From NCBI GenBank assembly GCA_964019055.1, contig OZ025208.1, forward strand, positions 8,872,539 to 8,936,538: a stretch of DNA of 64,000 nt. The letters are read 5' to 3'. Made by a program: the position numbers and the translations under genes. The number at the start of each line of letters is the position of its first letter. Within the stretch, counting starts at the first letter, position 1. Shown here piece by piece: positions 32,645-43,899 of this stretch. Below the pieces are notes generated by a model. The model was given only the letters and a program-made list of their open reading frames with translations. It was not told where the DNA came from and did not search any database. Source of the stretch: Anthopleura xanthogrammica (Eukaryota > Cnidaria > Anthozoa > Actiniaria > Actiniidae).

Positions 32645-34546
32645 ATGAACTTCTCGGAAGTTGAGAAAAACGAAAATCTCCTTGAGCAGAACTTCGAAGA
32701 TGAAGCAAACAACAAGCAAATCGCCATATTGGATAAAGAGTATACTCAGCGAAGCAATTTGGAAAGTAAATATCTAAGTTTAACTTTCTTGTTAAATATC
32801 CTGATTCATTTATTTGTTTTTGTTTTATTCAATAGTCGTAAAATACGATTTGATTTTGCACAAATAATTATTTGTATTATCGTACAAGCGATTGTGAATA
32901 TTAATGGTTTGTACTACATATGGACTTGCACGTGCTTAGTAGAAGACGTGGTAAATACTCTTGGTGACTGTGACATACTTGAAAAAGTTACTCATTTTAC
33001 AAATGTACATGAACATAATGATGTTTTAGTGTCAATAAAGGTACAAGAATTCAGATCTCGTTATGCAAAGTATGTATTTCATAATTGTAGTCGTGTTGTA
33101 TGTGATTGTCATGGCTTTCGACGTGATTGTGAACCAAGCAGGATACCAGTGAACAGATTAAAACGTGTCTTTCAGAAAAACAGAAAACTACGGACTTATG
33201 TATGCAGAAGTTTAAGTAAAAACACGCCTAAGTCATCGAAAGTTCATCGTCTTATTAAAAATATTGCAACGAGAAAGAAAAGTACACAGTACAAAACAGG
33301 TATCCGATTCGTACAAAAAATGAGAAGGAAACCAATATTTAGAACAAGAAAAGTTAACTCTTCAATGAGATATGTTTACAATTCCAGTACAGATAAATAT
33401 AGGAATAAATATCTCAAATACGTAAGGTGGTTTTCGTGTAATTTCTCATATAGCGAGTATAAGGGTTTAGATCATAAAAGCAACTGTGCAAATTACAAGC
33501 TTTGTAATGATATAGAGAAAAACCCAGGTCCTGTCACCCACCATGTTGATGCTAGTAAAACAGTAAGTGCAGCATATAGTCAAGGGGATGTTGTTATATT
33601 TGGACAAAATGCAGGGCAACAATGTGTGGCAATGAGTTTATGTGCTTTAATATATCACCAAATGAAAGGGATAACCAACCCTGATGACTTGAAAGAAATC
33701 ATGCATATTGGGAATCAATTGTATAGCAGTTTGTCACAGCTTGCACGACAATCGTTTTTACTGCTAACAGAATTACCAGCAATGCTTACAGTGTCAGAGG
33801 AAAATTACCAGCTAGATTACAGTGAAAGTTATACTGGTGATGTTCATGGTGAGTCTACCATTGAAGGATATCAATACTGCATGGGCATGAAAAGAGCTAA
33901 CAGATCATTGCTAACAGAACAATACAGCTCATTTATTCTAACAGTTGGTTGTATTGCTGTCAGTATTATTTACTGTACTGATAATGGCCATTTTAAAGTG
34001 TTTGACTCTCATGCTAGAGATGTTTATGGTAAGAGTCATCCTCAAGGGACATGTGTATTATTAGATATATCATCTATAGAGAATTTAGTGCAATACTTTC
34101 AAGGTTTATATGGAGCAACTGATCTTTATGAATTAAAAGGTCTAAAAATTACAAAATATGACATTGCAACAAGCAAAAGTGTAAAAGACATAAGTACGCC
34201 AGATCAACACAACTGTTCCAAAGAGCAATGTTTTGCAACAGCTCTTTATTCAATATGTTACTCAATCATTTCACCTTGTAGTTACTGGAACTCAAATACT
34301 TTAGATGCAATCATTAAAAATGGATCTCAGCTTCACAATACAATAGATAATGAAACTTGTTTAACACCTGTTGAACTTGACAGTGTTAACATTTTTGGCA
34401 CTAACATAAATGTAAACATTAATGAGATAAGTCACAGAGAACTACATAATTCAACTGAAAGCAGGATATCTTTACAGACCTTGATTTTAAGGAACCACAT
34501 TGGAAAACAGGATTTTTATGGTGGACTTCAAGTTGTTACTGTATAA
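32645..34546 (+). CDS. Helentron ORF1: membrane/basic part - 2A - cysteine peptidase
   Basis: 633 residues from the first ATG; the frame is open slightly upstream through GTG. Residues 44-62 (LSLTFLLNILIHLFVFVLF) and about 71-93 are two hydrophobic segments. Residues about 130-250 are very basic and contain CDCHGFRRDC. Residues 289-296 (DIEKNPGP) form a 2A-like ribosome-skipping motif. From about residue 313 comes a papain-fold peptidase of the OTU/C76 type common in these elements: GQNAGQQC with Cys327 as likely nucleophile, and VFDSHARD with His456 as likely base. The ORF is intact, unlike the downstream ORF. The substrate and role in transposition are unknown. Confidence 0.75.
   Translation: MNFSEVEKNENLLEQNFEDEANNKQIAILDKEYTQRSNLESKYLSLTFLLNILIHLFVFVLFNSRKIRFDFAQIIICIIVQAIVNINGLYYIWTCTCLVEDVVNTLGDCDILEKVTHFTNVHEHNDVLVSIKVQEFRSRYAKYVFHNCSRVVCDCHGFRRDCEPSRIPVNRLKRVFQKNRKLRTYVCRSLSKNTPKSSKVHRLIKNIATRKKSTQYKTGIRFVQKMRRKPIFRTRKVNSSMRYVYNSSTDKYRNKYLKYVRWFSCNFSYSEYKGLDHKSNCANYKLCNDIEKNPGPVTHHVDASKTVSAAYSQGDVVIFGQNAGQQCVAMSLCALIYHQMKGITNPDDLKEIMHIGNQLYSSLSQLARQSFLLLTELPAMLTVSEENYQLDYSESYTGDVHGESTIEGYQYCMGMKRANRSLLTEQYSSFILTVGCIAVSIIYCTDNGHFKVFDSHARDVYGKSHPQGTCVLLDISSIENLVQYFQGLYGATDLYELKGLKITKYDIATSKSVKDISTPDQHNCSKEQCFATALYSICYSIISPCSYWNSNTLDAIIKNGSQLHNTIDNETCLTPVELDSVNIFGTNINVNINEISHRELHNSTESRISLQTLILRNHIGKQDFYGGLQVVTV
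33509..33532 (+). other. 2A-like ribosome-skipping motif
   Basis: Codons for D-I-E-K-N-P-G-P, matching the D-x-E-x-N-P-G-P consensus and preceded by NYKLCN. Known 2A peptides break the chain between Gly and the last Pro. Here that would release a 295-residue membrane/basic protein and a 338-residue peptidase starting at Pro296. The motif is seen directly; activity is inferred. Confidence 0.8.
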
Positions 34547-34620
34547 TTTGTATTTATCAACAAAATAAAAAGAAGAAATTGTTTTCTCTGTTAACATATG
34601 AAAACAGAAATTCACCTGCA

Positions 34621-35586
34621 ATGAAACACATAAAACACATCAGTGGTGTAAAGAAACTTGTAGACGTAATATATAATATTATTCAAAGTAAACAGCAATG
34701 TCACACAGCAATAGAGTATGATATACAATTTATTTCCTGTTCTTGTGAAATTACTGAAAATGAGAGGAAAAGTATCATGAGAAAGAACAGAAAAATACAC
34801 ATGTATGACAGCATGGAACCTGTTGCCAAGAAAAGGTTTGTTGAAGACATTCAAAAGAGATATTCAACAATGAATGCTGCAAAAAAGAAAGAATTATGTC
34901 ACAAGCGAGTACAAAATTACCAATCTTTAGATGTTATGGACAAGAAGAAATTACTTCAGAAACGCAGAGAAAAATATCAATCCATGGATGCTTCAAAAAA
35001 GAAAGAGTTAGTGAATAGATTAGTGAAAGAATATCAATCAATGGGAACAGAGGCCAAAAAAGATTTACTGAATAAAAGAAAAGAAAGAACCACCAAAGAC
35101 AAAGCCACATCCATTGAACCATGTATCAAACAGTTCAAGAGTAAAATAAGACAAGGTCCTTATTTCATATGTACTGTCTGTAATTGAATACTTTATAAGA
35201 AATCAGTAATAGAGTGCATCAGGAACAAGTACCCATGTGAAACATATTTCAATATTCAACAATCATTTGATGGTAAAGAATATATATGCAAGACTTGTCA
35301 TTCAAAAGTGACAAAAGGAAAATTACCTTGTCAGGCCATAGTAAACAACATGTATGTTGATGAAATACCCACACAACTAGCTTCACTAGAAAAACTAGAA
35401 CAAATACTAATAGCTCAACGAATAGTATTTCAGAAGATTGTCATCATGCCCAAAGGACAACAGAGGAAAATTAAGGGGGCAATATGTAATATACCTGTGG
35501 AATGTAATCAGATATGCAATCAACTTATTCGTCCACCTGAGAGATCTGGTATAATAATGCTAAAACTTAAGAGGGGTAGTCCATAA
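34621..35586 (+). pseudogene. RepHel N-terminus: Lys-rich repeats and zinc-finger region
   Basis: Starts MKHIKHISGVKK. About 20-23-residue repeats follow, each with a YQSMDxxxKKELxxKR core (YSTMNAAKKKEL, YQSLDVMDKKKL, YQSMDASKKKEL, YQSMGTEAKKDL). A CxxC pair (ICTVCN) comes next, then after the stop codon at 35188 a second pair (YICKTCHSK), as in the Helitron N-terminal zinc finger. The frame runs into the TTAA element at 35571 and ends there after a few foreign codons. Confidence 0.7.
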
Positions 35587-36576
35587 ATGCCACCTGAGGG
35601 GTGCAGAATGAAAAAAATCGAAATCGCTCAAATTTTGTCAGAATGAAGGCCTTAGTGAATTATAACTGTTGTGTAAGTTTCACTGCGATCGGATAAATAG
35701 TTTAGGAGAACGGCACCGAAAACCGTTTTTTCTGATCACTTCCGGTTTTTTCACTCGATTTCACCACATCCCCAAAAACCCTAAAAATCACAAAATTCCT
35801 TTCGCATTCCTCGGCAAACAATTTAATTTCATGAATAAGAGATCCTAACCCTCATTTGGATGGATTTATCAAGCATTTTGCTTAAAATGGGAATATTTTA
35901 TCGATTTTTACATTATTTTAATTATTTTGAGCAATATTTTATACCCTATGTTGCAAGGCTTATATCTCCAATGGTACATCGATTCACATAAATTAACTAC
36001 TACAGGGAGAAAGAGCAATGTTTTATCTTTACTTTCATCAAATAAAATTTTGGGGCACTTGAAAATTCGAATTTTGGCAAGACGAAATACAACTCCTATT
36101 GACTCCCAAAATCATGACAACTTGAGTCGTAAGCGGTCACGCTTTATGCGAAAGATAAATTATTTGGTCCATTAAACTGCTTCTAATAGACAAGAAACTC
36201 GATGGTGTAGAAGATAAAACGTTTATTGACATTCTCAGAAAATATTAAAAGAATCCAAGTGAAATTTTTATTGTTTTAGGACAGCCAAGTTGAGTCTTCT
36301 TGTTGTGTCACTCGATACTAACGATTTGCCCCTTCGATTTTCGATAATATTTGGTATAGATTGTCTTTAAAAATCCTCAATCACAATATAACAACCTTAC
36401 TAATACAGTATGAACAATTTGTACCTTATTACACTTGGATTTGTAGAAAATAAACTCGTTGAATCCAGGCGCCATGCGAATAACTCAATAGTCCAACTGA
36501 CTTTGCAGGATTACGTGACAAATATTACCACAGGTAGCCCGTCATCACTCCATCAGATTTAACTCGTACATGGACG
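35571..36576 (+). repeat. Left inverted arm of the TTAA element
   Basis: 1006 bp, the reverse complement of 38015-39020; similarity stops abruptly at the shared TGGACG/CGTCCA. Confidence 0.9.
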
Positions 36577-38014
36577 GCCTTGCCTTTGCATCACTTGTTT
36601 TTGGTTTCAGATGATAAATCTAAGTCTAAGTCTAAACAAATTTAGCTGTAATCGTTTTATAGTCATGCTTTTATTTGTTGATCTCAGAATGATTCTAGTG
36701 TTTTACAACTTTCAATTATTAATTTTTTTAACATGAAAAATAATTTTTATAAGTTTTTTGTTAACCGTTAGTGAAAACAAACCTAACCGTTAGCCGTTGA
36801 AATAAGCCAAAATTTTAATCGTTAGCCGCAAAACTATCCAAAAACAAGGATGGGCACTGGAAAAGTGCAATACTGCACGAAGAAGCAAATGCAGTACAGT
36901 AACATGCATAGATAAAATGTTTTCAGGGCACTTCTGCAATATCATCACTACAAAAAACACCTTACATACTGATAGTGACCATTGCGGAAAACATGCAACT
37001 GTGCTTCAAATATATTTATGCTTCATAAACATCATTTTTCATTTTAAAAGATCGAAACTGGAGGGTTTAGGGTGGGGCGAATGGGACCTTTTAGTTTGAA
37101 TGTCGTATTTAATTTTTTATGACCCCTCTCCCTCTCCCCAAGCATCCTGTAGGAGACCAAGAAAACACAAGGCAGTAGTGCCAGAATTTACATACAATTT
37201 TGTTTCATTTTCGGTTCCATGTTAAAAACAGATACCCAGCTCGCTTCTGTCAAGATCATCAGTTTATATCACAAACTCAGAGGCGGCGGAGAAGGGGGCT
37301 ATAGCCCCCCACCCCCTTCAAGAATTTGGAGGGGCTCAGCCTTCCTACGTTTTAAAAGAAACTAGTTCCTTAAAAAATTTGACTTAGTGCGTTAAAAGAG
37401 TTTTATGAAGGTTTAGAACCATTTGAAATGAAAGTTATACAATTGTTTCGATTGTTTCTAGTATACACACGATTCTTTAGGGCGAGTGTGTATACCAAAG
37501 AAAATACAAGTACACGGCCCAGGGGGGGGAGGGGGGAGCACTTCGGATCGTTTCATACGGGGATGCTCCGCCAGGACTCATGACCCCTTACCCTTTCCTA
37601 TACCAAATTTCAGCAAAAAGGTACCCCTTTTTATACCTTTTTTGCCTGAAAAGGTACCCCTATTATATACCTTTGAAGAAAACCTACCCCTTTTTATATC
37701 AAAACTCACAAATTTCCACCCCTTTTCTATACGGGTGGCCTGAAAATAGTACCCCTTTCGGGCGGAGCTTCCCCGTATAGTCAATTATAGGGAGTACAGC
37801 CCCCCCCCCCCCCCCCCCCCCTCCCGGGATTCACGGTATGCCACGAGAAACCATTGTATAACCAGTTTATCCCACAACATAGAAAACACAAATGCGCATG
37901 ATTTGAAGGAAGAGTGAAATACCGACGAATATACAACGGCTTTCCTGCATTCTTATTGGCTGTATTTTCTATGGTGTTGAATAAATATTTCTATAAAAAT
38001 ATCTGGCGGTAGGT
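36577..38014. other. Central spacer of the TTAA element
   Basis: 1438 bp without a convincing gene. It contains an inserted dispersed repeat (37545-37795), a C22 run (37800-37821) and a small hairpin at about 37460-37500 (GTATACACAC/GTGTGTATAC). A short Tyr/Pro-rich frame at 37486-37743 comes from ACCCCTTTTTATACC repeats. Confidence 0.5.
37545..37795 (+). repeat. Dispersed repeat with GCTCCGCC core
   Basis: The ends are roughly inverted (CATACGGGGATGCTCCGCC and GGGCGGAGCTTCCCCGTATA), with internal GGTACCCCTTTTTATACC repeats. It is similar to 12235-12405 in reverse. Confidence 0.5.
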
Positions 38015-39020
38015 CGTCCATGTACGAGTTAAATCTGATGGAGTGATGACGGGCTACCTGTGGTAATATTTGTCACGTAATCCTGCAAAGTCAGTTGGAC
38101 TATTGAGTTATTCGCATGGCGCCTGGATTCAACGAGTTTATTTTCTACAAATCCAAGTGTAATAAGGTACAAATTGTTCATACTGTATTAGTAAGGTTGT
38201 TATATTGTGATTGAGGATTTTTAAAGACAATCTATACCAAATATTATCGAAAATCGAAGGGGCAAATCGTTAGTATCGAGTGACACAACAAGAAGACTCA
38301 ACTTGGCTGTCCTAAAACAATAAAAATTTCACTTGGATTCTTTTAATATTTTCTGAGAATGTCAATAAACGTTTTATCTTCTACACCATCGAGTTTCTTG
38401 TCTATTAGAAGCAGTTTAATGGACCAAATAATTTATCTTTCGCATAAAGCGTGACCGCTTACGACTCAAGTTGTCATGATTTTGGGAGTCAATAGGAGTT
38501 GTATTTCGTCTTGCCAAAATTCGAATTTTCAAGTGCCCCAAAATTTTATTTGATGAAAGTAAAGATAAAACATTGCTCTTTCTCCCTGTAGTAGTTAATT
38601 TATGTGAATCGATGTACCATTGGAGATATAAGCCTTGCAACATAGGGTATAAAATATTGCTCAAAATAATTAAAATAATGTAAAAATCGATAAAATATTC
38701 CCATTTTAAGCAAAATGCTTGATAAATCCATCCAAATGAGGGTTAGGATCTCTTATTCATGAAATTAAATTGTTTGCCGAGGAATGCGAAAGGAATTTTG
38801 TGATTTTTAGGGTTTTTGGGGATGTGGTGAAATCGAGTGAAAAAACCGGAAGTGATCAGAAAAAACGGTTTTCGGTGCCGTTCTCCTAAACTATTTATCC
38901 GATCGCAGTGAAACTTACACAACAGTTATAATTCACTAAGGCCTTCATTCTGACAAAATTTGAGCGATTTCGATTTTTTTCATTCTGCACCCCTCAGGTG
39001 GCATTTATGGACTACCCCTC
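38015..39020 (-). repeat. Right inverted arm of the TTAA element
   Basis: Reverse complement of 35571-36576, same length. Confidence 0.9.
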
Positions 39021-39024
39021 TTAA

Positions 39025-41019
39025 GAGAAAGTTGCAATTTAGAGGGCATGTTTACTTTCAAGCAGTGAGACCAGAGTTAATACAACAAGTTCTTAACTGG
39101 CTCAAAGTGCATAATCCATTGTACAAGGATATAATAATTGATGTTAACAATATTGATAGCAGCCTTGCATCTTTACAAAATGAATCAGAAGAACAACCTA
39201 CATGTACTTCAAAGGATGCAACTACGGATGGTAATCCTGCATTAGAATGTGATGTGACAGAAGATAAATTTGATAGTGATGATGAAGAAAATGATGACCC
39301 TTTGAATGAATACAGGGCCCCAGTACATGAGACATGCTTACAATCAATTGTACCAAACTACCCTGTTAGTACAGATGATAGTGAGCAATCAACAGGAAAT
39401 GAAGTCTATAGCATAGCACCTGGAGAAAACAAACATCCTGTCTCATTTATGCTTGATAAACAATGTGAAGAACTAACATTTCCAACATTGTTTCCTAAAG
39501 GCAGATATGGATACACAGCAGAGCGACAAGTTGCAATTTCACCAGTGAAATACTTTAATGCTAGACTTTTGCATTACAGTGGAAGGTTTGCAACAAACCC
39601 AGAATACCTCTTTTTTGCACAATTCATAATTGAACAAAAGAAAGTATCAGATAGTATAAATATTGCTCTAAAGAAGGTTCATGGCCATTCTGTCACTGCT
39701 TCTCAGGTAAGAGCCAATCCTCAGAGCTCAGTGAACCTTATTTGCCAAGATCAAGCATATTTATTTCTCAGGCAAATACCAGGAACACCACCATACTGGC
39801 AAAAATTCATGTATGAAGTAATTGCAATGGTCAAACTTGGTATTCCAACATGGTTCATGACACTATCATGACAGTGCAGATTTAAGATGGCCTGAACTGT
39901 TTCAAATATTAGCAAGAACACAAGGCAACAACCTAACTGATGAACAAGTTGATGCCCTGTCTTATAATGAGAGATGTCAAATGCTTAATCTAAATCCTGT
40001 TGTAGTCGCTAAACACTTTCAGTATAGAGTTGAAACATTTTTCAGTGAAGTGTTACTGACAAATGCTAAACCAATAGGTAAAATAGTGTACTATGCTCTT
40101 CGTATTGAATTTCAGATGCGAGGGAGTCCCCATTTACATGCTCTTATATGGTGTGATGACTGCCCCAAGCTTAGTCATGACAACAAACAAGAATACATAG
40201 ACTACATAGATAAACATGTACAGGCTTACCTGCCAAGTGAGGAAGAAGATGCTGAATTGCATGAACTAGTGAAAATGTACCAGAAGCACAGCCATTCTAA
40301 AACCTGTAGAAAATACAAAAACATTCAGTGTAGATTTAACTTTGGTCAATTTTTTACAAATTCTACTATAGTGGCAGAACCTCTCCCTGACGATTTGGAT
40401 GAAACTAATAAAACTTGCATTTTGGAAAAACGAAAAGAAATCCTTTCCTTAGTGAAACAGAAAATAGATCTATGAAGTATTAAATCCAAGTAAGTCTAGC
40501 TATGATCCTTCGCTAACTGAACATGATATTTACAACTCTGTAGGCATTAAAGAAGAACAATATTACTCAGCATTAGCTGTTTCACCAGACTCTAACTTTC
40601 AACTGCATTTAAAAAGACCTGTTGACAGCTGTTTTATAAACAATTACTTCATAGCTGGTATAAAGGGATTTGAAGCCAATGTAGACTTACAGCCAGTGTT
40701 TGATCATTACAAGTGCATAACTTATATTTGCTCTTATTTCACAAAGGATGAAACTGAATGTTCCCAAGCAATAATGAATGCAGCAAAAGAGGCTAAAGCT
40801 GCTAACATGAACATTAGAGAGGGCTTGAGAAAGATAGGTGCTGCATTTCTATCAACAAGAGAGGTTAGCTCACAAGAATGTGTATACAGATGTATGCCTG
40901 AACTCTGGTTAAGGAAAATTTTCCCTGGAACAGTGTTTGTCAGTACTGACTTTGCAGACAAACGAGTACGAGTTGCAAAGAATAAACAAGAACTTGAAGA
41001 TTTAGATCTACAGTATTAG
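39025..41019 (+). pseudogene. RepHel: Helitron-like N domain and HUH Rep nuclease
   Basis: The frame resumes in phase after the element: LKRKLQFRGHVYF, with an acidic linker (KFDSDDEENDDPLNEYR). Next comes the Helitron-like N domain with FPTLFPKGRYGY and YFNARLLHYSGRFATNPEYL. After a 4-nt frameshift at about 39872, the Rep core reads IEFQMRGSPHLHALIW; its His-Leu-His (40131-40139) is the metal-binding HUH motif. The two catalytic tyrosines are in TYICSYFTK (codons 40723-40725 and 40735-40737). The protein nicks and joins single-stranded DNA in rolling-circle transposition. Frameshifts near 40470 and 41019 break it. Confidence 0.75.
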
Positions 41020-41054
41020 ACCAGCCTCTATCCCTGCTGTAGATAGTCTTTGTC

Positions 41055-42904
41055 TTGCACAATTTGCAGCTCATTACTATATATAGAAAAGAAAACAGTG
41101 AAACTATTGATGTTCAGCCAGAGGTACTTACTGATCACTTACTAGAAACACAAAATTCCAATTCCAGTGAGACATCTCTGCCTAACAAAATAAGATTGAT
41201 AAATTATAATGAAACTATGAAATGTAGAAAAGTCAAGGCTGTCATCAGATATCATAGGCCTAACAAAAGAAAAGAACCAGAACTATTTTTCCATCATTTA
41301 CTAATGCTCTATTATCCATGGAGAGATGAGTCAACACTCCTTGGTAGTGATCATACTTATGCATCAAAATTCTGTGAGCCAGGAGTACAAGACATTGTAG
41401 AGCATAACAGATCAATCTTTGAACCTGATTCAGAAGCAGTAACGGAGGCACTAGAATGGCTAAGAAACAATGAAGGTAGAGTCATACATTCATATGACCC
41501 TATAAATGATCAAGAGAATGCTGAAATACACTTAGAGATGCATGATGAATCAATACCAGATGAGATATTTAATGAGCAAATACCCTCACAGCTGGCTGCA
41601 AATTCCCAAAGTACTGAAAATCCTGGTCCATCAGCAATAACAATGCATCATCAGCCAACAGAAATATCTGATGACGAGTTACGTGAATCAGTTAGATCAT
41701 TAAACAACATGCAACGCAAAGCATATGACAAGGTGCTTTCATGGAGTAGAAATAAAATGAAGAACCTCAACAGCCTCAAGTCACAAAATGTTAAACCAAT
41801 TTATCTGTTTATAACGGGAAGTGCGGGTGGAGGGAAAAGTCATTTGATCAAGACAATCTATCACACTGTAGTAAAAACCTTTAGATATCCTCCAATGAAT
41901 CCCGAGAAACCAACAGTCTTACTAGCCGCACCTACTGGAGTCGCAGCAATAAACATTGATGGTACGACCATTAACACAGCATTTGCAATACCTAAAAATA
42001 CTGGTGATGTTCTGCCTGCAATGTCTGACCAGAAAAGAACACAAATGAGGTTATCACTGTCTGAGCTGAAACTAATAATAATTTAGATGAGATCTCAATG
42101 GTTGGTAACACTACTCTGCTCCATATCCATCAACGATTAAAAGAGATATTTGGTACCAATAACTCCCAACTTTTTGCTGGTATTAGTATTATCGTTGTCG
42201 GTGATTTATATCAACTACCACCAATTCGCAGAAAATCAGTTTTTGAAAATTACAAGAATGATGCTTTTAATCTTTGTCACCCTTGGCAGGTATTTCAAAT
42301 GATTGAGCTCACACAAATAATGAGACAAAAGGATGACCAGCCATTTACTGAACTTTTGAATAGATTTAGAACTGCATCCCAAACTGATGAAGACATTCAG
42401 TGTATTCAGTCAAGATCAATTAGTCCCTCAGATAGCAAATATCCATCAGATACTCTACACATATGGGCTGAAAATTTCCTAGTAGACCAACACAATAATG
42501 TCAAATTACAAAAGATTCCTAAATCTATGTTTACACTAAAAGCTACAGATCAATATCCCAACAATGTTAACAAACAAGATATTGATAGAGTATTGGCAAG
42601 GGGAAGATCTGAAACAGGTGGACTTGATTATCAACTTGATTTAAAAGAAACAGCAAGAGTGATGCTTACAGCTAATATTGACATCTCAGTCAGATTGATC
42701 AATGGTCAGATTGGCACTGTTGTCAAGATAGACATCAATCCAAACACTCAAAGGCCATCAATAGTATATATTAAGTTTGATGATGATAAAGCAGGACAAA
42801 ACATGATTAATAACAGCAACAACCAATATGCTATACAACACAAAGCAGTACCTGTTGAACCTATCTTGGCAAAGATAAAAGTAAGACCTAATAAGACCTA
42901 TGTA
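41055..42904 (+). pseudogene. RepHel: Pif1-like helicase domain
   Basis: A linker with NPGPS (41620-41634, lacking the DxE of a 2A) precedes the superfamily 1 helicase. Motifs seen: Walker A GSAGGGKS (41817-41840), LLAAPTGVAA, then IIIDEISMVG split by a 2-nt insertion at about 42084, VVGDLYQLPP, and ELTQIMRQKDDQPF. The frame stops at 42905 after RPNKTYV; the remaining motifs resume at 43900. It would unwind DNA during rolling-circle transposition. Confidence 0.75.
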
Positions 42905-43076
42905 TGATAGACAAAGGTACAGAGATTATCCACCAGACTATGACAAAAGAGATGGCTATGGAGATAGACGTGATGATGATAGGGCTCAGGGTTTTAGAGA
43001 TGACATGCGTGCAGTATGGCGAAGAAACCCAGATGTTCACCAGGATGATGCTAGATACCAGGATCATCATAGAGAA
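42905..43076 (+). other. Asp/Arg-rich coding-like segment inside the helicase
   Basis: 172 bp interrupt the helicase between TYV and the MITE. In one frame they read DRQRYRDYPPDYDKRDGYGD, then RRDDDRAQGFRDDMRAVWRR and NPDVHQDDARYQDHHREH, unlike any Helitron domain I know. The segment lacks intron-like AT richness, so it could be a captured exon piece. Origin unknown. Confidence 0.4.
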
Positions 43077-43872
43077 CATCGCCAGAAATTCCGAATCATT
43101 TTGGGCGGAGCTTATTATTCATCCTTTTTACCCTGTCAATCAAGCAATTGTGTAGATTCGATTGTGATTGGGCTATTGTGAATGTGACAATTGAATGTTT
43201 ACCTTTCCGGAACGTTGCGATAATAATGGCGTCTCGACAAGAAAAAGGGTTTTTATTTGACATTAAATGGCACTTCCACAGTTGATATTTTACCCAAGAT
43301 TTTAAACAAGATTGAATAAATGGAATAAACAACTTTTAGAAGAGTTCAGTGTGAAAATGCGCTTCATCTTGTACTCCAAAGTCAAGTTACATCTCAAGAT
43401 GGAGGCAGAAATGGAAGCCCTGTTAATGCTAAACTTCACCTCGTAAAACCGAGACGAAAATTTAATTCTTTCTTCTGAAATTTCGTGAAATGCTCAAGAC
43501 ATACTTCCTCAATCGATTGGAAGTTCGGGAAGGAAAAAGTGTTTGACTATTTTGAGCTGAGAGCCGAAGATGTGAGACCAGGTTCAGGTATTCTTATGAT
43601 AATCCACTGTAATGTCTGACTATTATAGTCCTTGGCATTAAAATGTAATTACCGAGCTGAAAACTATCACCAACGGAATTAAATTGAGATCAAATGAAAG
43701 TTCGAATACACTTTATTGTATTTGAGGTTCGGGCTGGCTTATTTATCCAGTTAAAATTAAAATATTTTACTTTATCGAAATTTCTCAATACTTTTCCCAC
43801 CATATTTGAGCCCTGAATTTTATAAGTATCATGACTTTAACTGCGCATGTCCGTTCGGAATTTCTGGCGATG
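43077..43872. mobile_element. 796-bp MITE inserted in the helicase
   Basis: Reverse-oriented relative of 3616-4410, with the same CATCGCCAGAAATTC ends. It separates the helicase body from its last motifs. No clear target-site duplication at either side. Confidence 0.75.
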
Positions 43873-43899
43873 ACCAGTTAAACCAGTTAAACGTTAGCA

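Larger units (their letters stand above)
35571..39020. mobile_element. 3450-bp TTAA-flanked element with 1006-bp inverted arms
   Basis: TTAA lies at 35567-35570 and 39021-39024. The element starts GAGGGGTAGTCCATAAATGC and ends with the complement. Arms 35571-36576 and 38015-39020 are each 1006 bp and nearly identical. Removing the element and one TTAA restores the Helentron frame across the site, which confirms the exact borders. Arms contain matching 82-codon frames (35927-36175 and 38416-38664) with no known domain. No transposase was recognised. TTAA targets occur in piggyBac and Kolobok elements; the GAG start fits Kolobok better, but this is inference. Confidence 0.82.

Noticed and set aside
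41620..41634. NPGPS in the helicase linker as a second 2A peptide.
   Set aside because: The required DxE before NPGP is absent (STENPGP), and no module boundary is evident.
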